Shown: in pieces, positions 35,118 through 43,519 of the stretch
Numbering within the stretch: position 1 is the stretch's first letter
Layout: every line of letters begins with the position of its first letter
Assembly: GCA_016194975.1 (NCBI GenBank)
Contig: JACQAM010000012.1
Location: forward strand, 1 to 64,000
Direction: 5' to 3'
DNA: 64,000 nt
Origin: Bacteroidota bacterium
Lineage (GTDB): Bacteria > Bacteroidota > Bacteroidia > Palsa-965
Notes under the pieces: model-generated
The model's input: the letters and a program-made list of their open reading frames with translations, nothing else
What the model was told of the DNA's origin: nothing
Database searches by the model: none
Made by a program: the position numbers and the translations under genes

Positions 35118-35606
35118 ATGAGAAAAATATTTTTCCCTGCCATTTTCATTCTTGTTGTTTTTGCTGCATGTGTTCCCAGGAAGAATGTGCAGGGTAATGC
35201 AGATCTTTCATCAGACAGAACCGTTACCGTTCAGTTTCATCCTTTCTGGGGAGGAATGGCTTCGTGTGAACTCGAAAGAAAAAAAGGGAAAGACCAGTTG
35301 ACATTTTCTTATCTCGAAAAAAAGAATGGAAGCGATACCACTGAAAATGCATTCGTCGATATTTCTACAATGCAAGCCGATTCCATTTTTTCCGCTTCCG
35401 AAAAAATAAACTGGACGCAAACAATTTCTGATGGCAATGCTGATCCGAAAGCGGGAATGAAGATCGATTTTATTTATAAAAAAGGGAAACGTGTTCAGAA
35501 TTTTCACTGGGAACGTTTGAATAGTGTGAATGATCTTCCTGCCGATGTGAAAAATGTTCTTAACCTCATGAATGAAAAGGCACCTGATAATTTTAAAATG
35601 TTTTGA
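35118..35606 (+). CDS. Lipoprotein of unknown function
   Basis: This protein of about 162 residues has a lipobox signal (FILVVFAACVPRK). The body contains HPFWGGMASCELER and a mixed charged C terminus. No family was recognised. The ATG at 35118 is chosen rather than the GTG at 35115. It follows 34121-35080 by 37 bp. Confidence 0.72.
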   Translation: MRKIFFPAIFILVVFAACVPRKNVQGNADLSSDRTVTVQFHPFWGGMASCELERKKGKDQLTFSYLEKKNGSDTTENAFVDISTMQADSIFSASEKINWTQTISDGNADPKAGMKIDFIYKKGKRVQNFHWERLNSVNDLPADVKNVLNLMNEKAPDNFKMF

Positions 35607-35624
35607 GGAAGTACGAATTACGAA

Positions 35625-35690
35625 ATGCACGACTGTACGAATTGCGAAATACACGAACTACGAAATAAATAATTTTAAGAAGTACGAAGG
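35625..35690. repeat. Direct repeats between 35606 and the csaA-like gene
   Basis: ACGAATTACGAAAT and close variants recur about every 10-25 bp (ACGAA/TACGAA words). They form a local low-complexity array with no coding potential. Similar private arrays occur elsewhere in the window. Confidence 0.65.
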
Positions 35691-35716
35691 AAACATCCTC
35701 TAAGAACTTTCAACTC

Positions 35717-36046
35717 ATGGCAACATTTCATGATTTCGAACAACTGGATATCCGCGCAGGAACAATTTTAAAGGCAGAAGATTTTCCGGAAGCGCACAAA
35801 CCGGCGTTGAAATTAGTCATCGGGTTCGGCGAGCTCGGTGAGAAAAGATCTTCAGCGCAGATCACAAAACTGTACACGAAAGAAGCGCTCATAGGAAAAC
35901 AAATTATCGCTGTTGTGAATTTTCCGCCGCGGCAAATAGGCCATTTTATTTCTGAAGTTCTTGTGCTTGGAGTTTACGGCGATGAAGGAGAAGTGATCTT
36001 ATTGCAGCCGGAACGCGAAGTGAAGAATGGAGAAAAGATCGGCTGA
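35717..36046 (+). CDS. tRNA-binding-domain protein, CsaA-like
   Basis: This 109-residue protein is a single EMAP/tRNA-binding OB-fold: FEQLDIRAGTI near the N terminus, VIGFGELGEKRSSAQIT mid-protein, and VVNFPPRQIGHFISEVLVLG. It fits CsaA, reported to have export-related chaperone and tRNA-binding activities. Its end is 15 bp from the convergent gene 36062-37063. Confidence 0.9.
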   Translation: MATFHDFEQLDIRAGTILKAEDFPEAHKPALKLVIGFGELGEKRSSAQITKLYTKEALIGKQIIAVVNFPPRQIGHFISEVLVLGVYGDEGEVILLQPEREVKNGEKIG

Positions 36047-36061
36047 TTGTTTTTCTGCAAC

Positions 36062-37063
36062 TCACCGCACGCCACGCGAAGGAAATTTTTCTACCGGATC
36101 TTTTTGTTTGATCCAGCTGTCGCGCAGAAAATGAATTTCTCCTTCCACATTGGCAGAACACGGGCGGCTGGCATCTTCATCAATGCGGATGCAATTCCAG
36201 TAGAGTTGCGTAATGTTCATTTCACTTTGCTGTTTCTCCCACGCATCTTCGCCCGAACCGGTAATAAAATGTTTGTCCGTTTCTTCGTTCTTCAGCCACG
36301 CATCGCCAAGTAACATATAGGTCAGCTCCTGCAGAATTTTATCCTGCAACCCCGGAACAGCATGATGCCAGGAACGGATCATCGTTTCATTCACAATAAA
36401 AAATGTCCGGAATGATTTTTTGTCTTTCGATTTTTTATTCAATTTATTTTTGTGGTCGTCTTTATTACCGGCAAGAGAGAAATCAGTTTCATCTTCGAAA
36501 AAAATGCCGGCGATCCTGGAAGAATGATCAAGCGCTTCATTCGCCTGGAAAATATTTCCATTCATATCGAAAACTTTCCATGGATGCTTTTCCCGCGGGG
36601 TAAACACAACGATGAGCGAAGAATCTTCCAGATCAATTTCCACCAGTTGATCAGACCCGCTCATTTGGCCGCGATCCAGTTCTCCCCAGATGTTTACCCA
36701 GGCATCACGTCTCCTTCCGAAACGGCTTTCTCTCAGCATGAACGCCATCTGATCTTTTTTAAATTTTTCCGAATTCAGTTTCTGCTCAAGATCAATGTTC
36801 ATCACAGAACCCGGCGCATAATTCCGCAGCAGCATATTCTGCGATCTCACCGAGTCGAGTTCCTGTTGCGACAGCCAGCAATAAAATTTCTTCGCAACAG
36901 GTTTATTGCTGAACACCGCTTCTTTGTTCAACCAGAATATCATAATGGAATCGGTGGTCGTGAGTGTGTCGTGTGAAACAGCAATTCTGCGTGCGGAAGA
37001 ATGTTCGGGAAAAATTCCGATAAAAAAAATAAAAGGCAACAGAGCAATTCCCGCTTTACGCAT
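36062..37063 (-). CDS. Secreted protein, paralogue of the 32986-33954 product
   Basis: This protein of about 333 residues has a signal peptide (ALLPFIFFIGIFPEHSSA). The start at 37063 is chosen at the ATG that begins the signal peptide, because the longer frame overlaps the der stop region. It shares the pattern FTP, RESRF, DSSLIVV and SSRIAGIFF with the gene at 32986, so the two are paralogues. It follows der by 19 bp on the same strand. Confidence 0.77.
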   Translation of the reverse strand: MRKAGIALLPFIFFIGIFPEHSSARRIAVSHDTLTTTDSIMIFWLNKEAVFSNKPVAKKFYCWLSQQELDSVRSQNMLLRNYAPGSVMNIDLEQKLNSEKFKKDQMAFMLRESRFGRRRDAWVNIWGELDRGQMSGSDQLVEIDLEDSSLIVVFTPREKHPWKVFDMNGNIFQANEALDHSSRIAGIFFEDETDFSLAGNKDDHKNKLNKKSKDKKSFRTFFIVNETMIRSWHHAVPGLQDKILQELTYMLLGDAWLKNEETDKHFITGSGEDAWEKQQSEMNITQLYWNCIRIDEDASRPCSANVEGEIHFLRDSWIKQKDPVEKFPSRGVR

Positions 37064-37082
37064 GAAGGAAAGATAGAGGAAT

Positions 37083-38387
37083 TTATTTTTTTCTGAGCAC
37101 AATGCTGATCGGGACTCCGTTGAAATCGAAATGTTCTCTCAGTTTATTTTCAAGAAAACGTTTGTAGGATTCCTGTACGTACTGCGGGTGATTGGCGAAA
37201 AAAGCAAAGACGGGTGTTTTAGGCGGCAGCTGCGTCGCATATTTTATTTTCACATAACTCGCTTTCACCGATGGAGGAGGAGTGTGCTCGATGATGGGCA
37301 GCATCACATCGTTCAGCTCCGAAGTGGAAATTCTTTTTTTTCTGTTTTCAAAAACTTTCATGGCGATCTCGAGCGATTTCAGAACGCGCTGTTTGGTAAT
37401 TGCCGAAGTGAAAATGACCGGGACATCTTTGAACGGGCGTATCTTCTCAAAAATTTTCTCTTCAAATTCTTTTGTGGACTTGTGATTCTTTTCCACGAGA
37501 TCCCATTTGTTCACCAGGATCACGATCCCTTTTTTATTATTCACCGCCAGCTGGAAAATATTCATATCCTGTCCTTCAAATCCTTCTTCGGCATCTACGA
37601 CGATCATGCACACATCACAATCTTCGATAGCGCGGATCGTGCGCATCACAGAATAGAATTCGAGATCCTCGTGCACTTTTGTTTTTTTGCGCAAACCTGC
37701 GGTATCCACGAGTATCACATCAAATCCAAAGCCGGTGAAATGCGTGTCGATGGAATCGCGCGTGGTTCCTGCGATCTCCGTCACAATATGTTTCTCCTCG
37801 CCAAGCAGTGAATTCACAATGGAAGATTTTCCTGCATTCGGCCTGCCAACGATTGCAACACGCGGAATATTTTTTTCCGGCGCTGTGCTTTCCGGTTTTA
37901 AAAATTTCACCAGTTCATCCAGTAATTCCCCGGTGCCGCTCCCGTTCGATCCCGACACAGGCCACGGATCGCCGAGCCCGAGCTGGTAAAATTCTGAAGC
38001 AAGAAAAATTTTATCGCCGGTGTCCACTTTATTCGTGACCAGGAAAATTTTCTTTTTGTTGCGTCGCAGGATATCAGCAACTATTTCATCGAGAGGAGTG
38101 ATCCCTTCTTTTGCATCCACCACGAAAAAAATAATGGAAGCTTCTTCAATGGCGATCTTCACTTGTCGGCGAATCTCCTCTTCAAAAATATCTTCGCTGC
38201 CTTCCGCATATCCGCCGGTGTCCACCACTGAAAAAAATTTTCCATTCCATTCCGCGTGGCCGTACTGGCGATCGCGCGTAACGCCCGAGATCGAATCCAC
38301 GATCGCCTGCCTGTGCCCGACAAGCCGGTTGAACAAAGTTGATTTTCCCACATTGGGCCTTCCTACAATTGCAATTAATTCTGACAT
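37083..38387 (-). CDS. der: Ribosome biogenesis GTPase Der (EngA)
   Basis: This 434-residue protein has two G domains: GRPNVGKST at 9-17 with DTGGY, and GRPNAGKSS near 180 with DTAGLRKK, NKWD in the second. A C-terminal KH-like domain ends the protein (FDFNGVPISIVLRKK). Der acts in 50S assembly. It starts after a 4-bp gap from a TATCTTTG box. Upstream is era (stop at 38548), with a 28-bp inverted repeat in between. Confidence 0.97.
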   Translation of the reverse strand: MSELIAIVGRPNVGKSTLFNRLVGHRQAIVDSISGVTRDRQYGHAEWNGKFFSVVDTGGYAEGSEDIFEEEIRRQVKIAIEEASIIFFVVDAKEGITPLDEIVADILRRNKKKIFLVTNKVDTGDKIFLASEFYQLGLGDPWPVSGSNGSGTGELLDELVKFLKPESTAPEKNIPRVAIVGRPNAGKSSIVNSLLGEEKHIVTEIAGTTRDSIDTHFTGFGFDVILVDTAGLRKKTKVHEDLEFYSVMRTIRAIEDCDVCMIVVDAEEGFEGQDMNIFQLAVNNKKGIVILVNKWDLVEKNHKSTKEFEEKIFEKIRPFKDVPVIFTSAITKQRVLKSLEIAMKVFENRKKRISTSELNDVMLPIIEHTPPPSVKASYVKIKYATQLPPKTPVFAFFANHPQYVQESYKRFLENKLREHFDFNGVPISIVLRKK

Positions 38388-38391
38388 GCGG

Positions 38392-38399
38392 CAAAGATA
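38392..38399 (-). promoter_or_regulatory. der -7 box 4 bp before start codon
   Basis: On the minus strand TATCTTTG is followed by CCGC and ATG. It exactly matches TAnnTTTG. No -33 TTTG is visible at the usual distance, so strength is uncertain. Confidence 0.6.
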
Positions 38400-38422
38400 G
38401 GAAGGATTTGGGCGGGGGGAGG

Positions 38423-38541
38423 ATTACGGATTTTTACGGAATACAGATTACAGATTGAGAACGATTACAATAATCTTCTCTCAAATACCTGGAAGGAAAT
38501 CGAGAAGTATCAGTAATCTGTATTCCGTAAAAATCCGTAAT
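38423..38541. repeat. Foldback element with perfect 28-bp arms between era and der
   Basis: The left arm (38423-38450, starting ATTACGGATTTTTACGG) and right arm (38514-38541) are exact reverse complements. The loop is about 63 bp. The element lies between the era stop and the der promoter. It resembles the element at 8468-8568. Confidence 0.8.
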
Positions 38542-38547
38542 TCTCCC

Positions 38548-39426
38548 TCACAAATAACCGTATCGCTTCAACTGCCGCTCACTGTCCCGCCACTCTTTAT
38601 CGACTTTCACGAACAATTCAAGAAAAACTTTTTTCCGGAGGAATTTTTCCAGGTCGAGCCGCGCTTGTGTTCCCAGGTTTTTTATTGCTGCGCCACGGTG
38701 GCCGAGTATAATCCCTTTCTGCGATTCGCGCGATACAAAAATATTGGCACGGATCTTCACGAGTGTTTCTCCTTCTTTGAAATCTTCCACTACCACTTCG
38801 CAGCAATAAGGAATTTCCTGGTCGTAATACAATAATATTTTTTCGCGAACGATCTCTGAAACAAAAAACCGTTCGGGCTTATCGGTCATTTCATCTTTCG
38901 GAAAATAAGCGGGATGCTCAGGGAGAAGTTCAATTATTTTTTGGAAAACATTTTCTGTGGCCTGCCCCTTTAGCGCGGAAATGGGAATGATCTCTGCTCC
39001 GGGAAATTCTTTTTTCCATTCTTCTTTTTTCTGCCCCACTTTATTCTCTTTCACCAGGTCGGTTTTATTGAGCAGAACGATCACCGCAGCTTTGCTGCCT
39101 TTTATTTTTTCAAAAGTTTTTTCTTCAATTTTCCGGTCGTCAGTGAGATCAATAACGAGCAGGAGAATATCGGCATCGGCGAGCGCCGTTCCCACGAACT
39201 GCATCATTCCTTCCTGCAATTTGTATTTCGGAACCAGGATGCCCGGCGTATCGGAATAAACGATCTGGAAATTTTCCCCGTTCACAATTCCCATAATGCG
39301 GTGACGGGTAGTCTGCGCTTTCGAAGTGATGATGGAAATCCTTTCGCCCACGAGCGCATTCATCAGCGTACTCTTGCCTGCATTCGGATTCCCGATAATA
39401 TTTACAAAACCTGCTTTGTGATTCAC
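38548..39426 (-). CDS. era: GTPase Era
   Basis: This 292-residue protein has the G1 motif GNPNAGKST at 12-20, DTPGILVPKYKL (G3), NKTD (G4), and a KH domain with GHRGAAIKNLG near 250. Era binds 16S rRNA and acts in 30S maturation. The GTG at 39426 gives the usual N terminus (MNHKAGFVNI). A TAACTTTG box ends 4 bp upstream. It precedes der on the same strand. Confidence 0.97.
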   Translation of the reverse strand: MNHKAGFVNIIGNPNAGKSTLMNALVGERISIITSKAQTTRHRIMGIVNGENFQIVYSDTPGILVPKYKLQEGMMQFVGTALADADILLLVIDLTDDRKIEEKTFEKIKGSKAAVIVLLNKTDLVKENKVGQKKEEWKKEFPGAEIIPISALKGQATENVFQKIIELLPEHPAYFPKDEMTDKPERFFVSEIVREKILLYYDQEIPYCCEVVVEDFKEGETLVKIRANIFVSRESQKGIILGHRGAAIKNLGTQARLDLEKFLRKKVFLELFVKVDKEWRDSERQLKRYGYL

Positions 39427-39430
39427 ATTG

Positions 39431-39438
39431 CAAAGTTA
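39431..39438 (-). promoter_or_regulatory. era -7 box 4 bp before start codon
   Basis: On the minus strand TAACTTTG is followed by CAAT and the GTG start. It matches TAnnTTTG. No clear -33 TTTG was found. Confidence 0.6.
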
Positions 39439-39490
39439 CCCGTTTGCAGTTTACGGTTTTCAGTTATTCTAAATTCTAAATTCTAATTTC

Positions 39491-39580
39491 TCGGAGCGGT
39501 GGCTTTATCACTTCGAATTACCACCATTCCCCCTGCAGCGTTCACGCATACGAGGCCCGCTGCATGGGGGCTACAGGGCG
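39491..39580. repeat. GC-rich intergenic fragment with hairpin (copy 1)
   Basis: The fragment opens with CGGAGCGGTGGCTTTA and contains CCCCCTGCAGC against GCTGCATGGGGGC, a near-perfect 11-bp stem. A related copy occurs at 53526-53625. Family identity is unknown. Confidence 0.45.
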
Positions 39581-39718
39581 ACGGCATCACATTTATTTTC
39601 CTTCATCACCTCCTTGCTTTTCATTCACGCACATACATCGCGCATAACAAAACAGAAGGATGAAATTTTAACAGCATCTAAAACTAAGATCGCGCCAACC
39701 CCGTATCTTGTACAAGTA

Positions 39719-39726
39719 TAAATTTG
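39719..39726 (+). promoter_or_regulatory. -7 box for the lipid-modification cluster
   Basis: TAAATTTG matches TAnnTTTG and lies 19 bp before the TTG start at 39746. No -33 TTTG was found at the normal spacing. Confidence 0.45.
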
Positions 39727-39745
39727 CAGTTAAAAATATTATTTT

Positions 39746-41023
39746 TTGGAACGTCTCGCCATCATAGGAACAGGAATTGCCGGAATGGGCTGCGCTCATT
39801 TTCTCCAAAAAGATTTTGACCTTACGCTTTATGAGAAGAACGATTATGTGGGCGGGCACACGAATACGATTTCCGTAAATGAAAACGGGAAAGAAATTTT
39901 TTTCGATACAGGTTTTATGGTCTTCAATCACTCCACCTATCCTTATCTCACAAAACTTTTCAATGAGCTTAAAGTAGAAACCAAAAAAACGAGTATGTCG
40001 TTTTCGGTTCAGCATGTTCCGGCAGGGCTTGAATATTGCGGAAGTGGCTTCAACGGATTATTTGCGCAACGGAAAAATATTTTCTCGCCGAAATTCATTC
40101 GCCTCCTTAAGCAGATCTCCCGATTCAATAAAATTGCAAATGACCTTATTACCGCAACAACGGAAAACGAAAAACAAGAAACTGAAAACCTAAGGACAAC
40201 CATATCCCGGTTCTGCAATGAATATCATTTCGATGATGAATTCCTTTACAAATATCTTATTCCTATGAGCGGCGCCGTGTGGTCAACCCCGCCCGACAAG
40301 ATGCTTGATTTTCCTGCGATGACGCTTATCCGTTTTTTTTATAATCATGGTTTTCTCGGTTTGAATACGCAGCACCAGTGGTGGACAGTGGCCGGTGGAA
40401 GTAAAAATTACCGCGATAAGATCATTGCTCCGTTCAAAGAAAAAATAAAAGTGAACGACGCGGTGCGTAAAGTCCGCAGAGAAGCCGGGGGAATAACGGT
40501 TGTTTCTGAGCGCGGAGAAATAAAATTCGACAAAGTGATCTTCGCATCACACGGTGATGAAACCTGCGCGATGCTTGAAAATAAAAATGAATCGGAGGAA
40601 AAATTACTTTCCTGTTTTCATTACCAGAAAAACAAAGCCACCGTTCACACGGATGAAACAGTTATGCCAAAGACAAAACGTGCATGGTCGTCGTGGAATT
40701 ATCGCATCACTTCAAAAAGTATTTCTGAACCTTCCACGATCTACTGGATGAATTCGTTGCAGGGTGTTTCGGATAAGAAAAATTATTTTGTTTCCATCAA
40801 CGATTCCGGTGAAGTGAACCCGAAGAAGATCATTCGCGAATTAAATTACACGCACCCGCTTTTCGATACGGCTGCCATTGACGCTCAGAAAAAATTGCCA
40901 CAACTGAATGAAAAAGGCCCGGTGTATTTCTGTGGAAGTTATTTTCGCTATGGATTTCATGAAGATGCATTGCTGTCGGCTGTTGATTTGTGCGAACATA
41001 TTCTCGGCCGGAAAGTTTTGTAG
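39746..41023 (+). CDS. FAD-dependent oxidoreductase of the CFA-synthase gene cluster
   Basis: This 425-residue protein has a Rossmann FAD motif GTGIAGMG at 8-15, then YEKNDYVGGHTNT. It contains FDTGFMVFN and ends with GSYFRYGFHEDALLSAVDL. It resembles amine-oxidase-like flavoproteins found next to DUF1365 and cyclopropane fatty-acid synthase genes. The start is TTG. It leads the cluster 39746-44755. It may act on an unsaturated phospholipid chain; the exact reaction is not shown by the sequence. Confidence 0.9.
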   Translation: MERLAIIGTGIAGMGCAHFLQKDFDLTLYEKNDYVGGHTNTISVNENGKEIFFDTGFMVFNHSTYPYLTKLFNELKVETKKTSMSFSVQHVPAGLEYCGSGFNGLFAQRKNIFSPKFIRLLKQISRFNKIANDLITATTENEKQETENLRTTISRFCNEYHFDDEFLYKYLIPMSGAVWSTPPDKMLDFPAMTLIRFFYNHGFLGLNTQHQWWTVAGGSKNYRDKIIAPFKEKIKVNDAVRKVRREAGGITVVSERGEIKFDKVIFASHGDETCAMLENKNESEEKLLSCFHYQKNKATVHTDETVMPKTKRAWSSWNYRITSKSISEPSTIYWMNSLQGVSDKKNYFVSINDSGEVNPKKIIRELNYTHPLFDTAAIDAQKKLPQLNEKGPVYFCGSYFRYGFHEDALLSAVDLCEHILGRKVL

Positions 41024-41037
41024 ATGATTAGATTAAA

Positions 41038-41880
41038 TTGGCAGGAACAAATATTTTTACCCGGCAGGCAACACTACAAACAAAATTGAAAGGCTATCTC
41101 TATAGGGCAAAGGTCATGCACCACCGTTTTGAGCCGAAGAAACACCGGTTTCATTACAATGTATTCATGTTCTGCATAGACCTTGATTCGCTCGATGAGG
41201 ATTTGAGAAAAATTTCTTTCGTGGGCAGGAATCGCTTCAACTTATTTTCATTTTACGACAAAGATCATCCTGTGAATGAGAACGGAGAACGGAGGGAGGA
41301 AGGAGGAGTGAGAGCTCAGTTAAATATTTATCTCAGGTCGAACGGTGTTTTAGAGCCGCCGGCGAAAGTTTTGCTCATTACCAATTTACGCTTGCTCGGT
41401 TACGTTTTCAATCCGGTTTCATTTTATTTCTGTTATGATGAGAAGGGTAAACCGCTTTGTGCTGTTGCTGAAGTGCAGAACACATTCCGTGAAATGAAAA
41501 TGTATTTTATCGGGAAAGAAAAATTCGATGGGAAGGAATTTCACTTGCGCACCACGAAATACTTTTACGTGTCACCTTTCATCGATCACGACGCCGAATT
41601 TGATTTTCACCTCGAATTGCCGGGAGAAAAAATGAATATCCGTATCGATGATTATAAAAATGAAAAACGATTATTCATCAGCACGCTTACCGGGAATAAA
41701 AAAGAACTCACTTCCGGACGCATACTCGGATATTTTTTCCGCTTCCCGCTCATTACGCTCAGAATTATTTTTCTCATTCACTGGAATGCAATGCTCCTGT
41801 GGTTTAAAAAAATCCGCTTCTTCAGGAAAAAAGAATTCCCGGAATTACAGCGTGATGTGATGAGGAAGTATAAGCAGTAG
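41038..41880 (+). CDS. DUF1365 domain protein
   Basis: This 280-residue protein contains the DUF1365 N-terminal pattern LYRAKVMHHRFEPKKHRFHYNVFMF, then SFYFCYDEKGK and FYVSPFIDHDAEF. A TTG start at 41038 is used; a shorter TTG at 41086 would begin next to the conserved region and is equally possible. The family is linked to CFA-type lipid modification by gene neighbourhood. It follows the flavoprotein by 14 bp. Confidence 0.87.
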   Translation: MAGTNIFTRQATLQTKLKGYLYRAKVMHHRFEPKKHRFHYNVFMFCIDLDSLDEDLRKISFVGRNRFNLFSFYDKDHPVNENGERREEGGVRAQLNIYLRSNGVLEPPAKVLLITNLRLLGYVFNPVSFYFCYDEKGKPLCAVAEVQNTFREMKMYFIGKEKFDGKEFHLRTTKYFYVSPFIDHDAEFDFHLELPGEKMNIRIDDYKNEKRLFISTLTGNKKELTSGRILGYFFRFPLITLRIIFLIHWNAMLLWFKKIRFFRKKEFPELQRDVMRKYKQ

Positions 41881-41982
41881 TTTGCCCTGCGAATCCGGAG
41901 TGCAATCGGGAGCAGGCGGGGCAGTAGGCGGAATATAGTAAGCGGGAGTGCTGTAAAAATTGCCGCTTCGAAAAAATAGCTG

Positions 41983-42110
41983 CAGGGCATCTCTAAAAAC
42001 ACAGAAATGCAAGGCGGGCAAGCCCGAAAAACCGGAATTTACTATTCGTAAATGAGGATTTTGAGGGCGTAGCCCCAACGCAGCAGTTCGAAGTTATTAG
42101 AGATGCCCTG
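41983..42110. repeat. MITE-like foldback element with 13-bp arms
   Basis: CAGGGCATCTCTA (41983-41995) and TAGAGATGCCCTG (42098-42110) are exact reverse complements flanking 102 bp. The interior has a GGGCAAGCCC-type hairpin. It has no transposase gene and probably moved with help from one elsewhere. It lies in the gap before the lipoprotein gene. Confidence 0.7.
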
Positions 42111-42174
42111 TATTTACGCCGACTTCCCGAAATAGTTAGCCATCGTTGTATATCTTAGCTACTGCAAATCCATC

Positions 42175-43497
42175 ATGCGATTCCGTCTTTTTTTCATTCT
42201 TATTCTTCCGTATTTATTTTCTTCCTGTTATCACAAAGATGTGATGAACGACAGGGCAGATGATGTGGTGCAGGCATTTTTTTATTCGGGAAAGGAAGGA
42301 AAATTCATCATTACCAAGGAGGAAATTTTTCAGGCAACGAGCAAAGAGTCAGACGGCGCTTCGACTAATATTTCCGGTTATGCCGAGTATCGTATTTCTT
42401 CGTATGATCTTGCAACAGGAAAATTAGTTGGCCGTGTGGATATGGAAGAAGGAATTGAAAAAGCTTTTATCATTCTCGGGGCATCACCGGGAAAAATATG
42501 GATCTACAGTGTGAATTCGGAACTCGGTTTTCATTGCCGCGATCCGAAAACACTCGAAGTGATCGCTGATGAAAAAACACTCGAATCAAAAGCCCCGTTC
42601 AACAGTTTTATTTTCGCAAGGCCGGAGTGGGTGAAGCTCGGGCAGTTCTATGGTATGAATCAGGAAAACGGATTTGTGATGCTCACCGATATGCAGGGTT
42701 TTCATTATTATTTCGACCCTGCAAAAAATACGATGGAAAAAACTGAGGATGAGATCAGGAATTTTCCTGCCGATGCAAATTATCTCAACAGCAGCGCTTA
42801 TTTCAGCGATGGAATGTTTGTTTCGCTCAGCAATGATATCCGGAAAAAACTGATGGTGAAGAATGAAGATTCTACTGCAAAATTCACTTATCTCGATGCG
42901 GCACTTGTTATTGATAATGATCCGGTGCACGATGCGCAGAGGAAACTAAATTACATCGACAGCATTAAACGGCTTCAGAAAATTGTGGACGATACGCTTC
43001 ATTCTATCTATGACCGGTACCCGGAATTGAAAAATGATGTGATGATGTTCAACGCGAAAAGTGTGCAGGAAAGTGAAACGAGAAATAAAGTGCGCGACCT
43101 GCAGCGTGCAACCGATGATTACGGGCGCGAAATAAGAAAGATACAGAAGGACAAACGGTACATGGTGGACTATCCTGCCCTGAGTGATGGAAATAAAAAT
43201 TTCTTCGTGATCTATGCCAGTGATGTTTCCGATACGGCAAGAATTTTTATAGCGAAAGAAAAACTGGAAAATAATTCGATCTCGGAAATATGGAAAGTGA
43301 AACTGAAAGATTTTTACCGCGATCCTGAAAAAGCAAACAGCAAAGGAGCTTTTGCCAATGTATTCAATGATGGCGATCCGCAGTTCCATTACCAGTGGTT
43401 CGATACCGGCGATGGAAAAATTGTGATCATTTCCCAATTGCAGATGATCTGTATCAATTCTTCGAATGGAAAAATTATCTGGGAAAAACCATTGTAA
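42175..43497 (+). CDS. Lipoprotein of unknown function in the lipid-modification cluster
   Basis: This 440-residue protein has a lipobox signal (FFILILPYLFSSCYH). The mature part contains WIYSVNSELGFHCRDPKT, WVKLGQFYGMNQENGF and a final segment ICINSSNGKIIWEKPL, the last resembling one blade of a PQQ/propeller-type repeat. A charged coiled segment lies near 280-320. It sits between DUF1365 and the CFA synthase gene and is transcribed with them. No family was recognised. Confidence 0.76.
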   Translation: MRFRLFFILILPYLFSSCYHKDVMNDRADDVVQAFFYSGKEGKFIITKEEIFQATSKESDGASTNISGYAEYRISSYDLATGKLVGRVDMEEGIEKAFIILGASPGKIWIYSVNSELGFHCRDPKTLEVIADEKTLESKAPFNSFIFARPEWVKLGQFYGMNQENGFVMLTDMQGFHYYFDPAKNTMEKTEDEIRNFPADANYLNSSAYFSDGMFVSLSNDIRKKLMVKNEDSTAKFTYLDAALVIDNDPVHDAQRKLNYIDSIKRLQKIVDDTLHSIYDRYPELKNDVMMFNAKSVQESETRNKVRDLQRATDDYGREIRKIQKDKRYMVDYPALSDGNKNFFVIYASDVSDTARIFIAKEKLENNSISEIWKVKLKDFYRDPEKANSKGAFANVFNDGDPQFHYQWFDTGDGKIVIISQLQMICINSSNGKIIWEKPL

Positions 43498-43519
43498 AGA
43501 ATTTTACGTAAATGAAAAC

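Larger units (their letters stand above)
39427..39745. other. Intergenic region between era and the FAD oxidoreductase gene
   Basis: The region has a -7 box for era (39431-39438), short tandem words (TTCTAAATTCTAAATTC near 39470), a GGAGCGGTGGCTT fragment with a hairpin (39526-39572), and a TAAATTTG box (39719-39726) for the next gene. No gene is seen. Confidence 0.6.
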
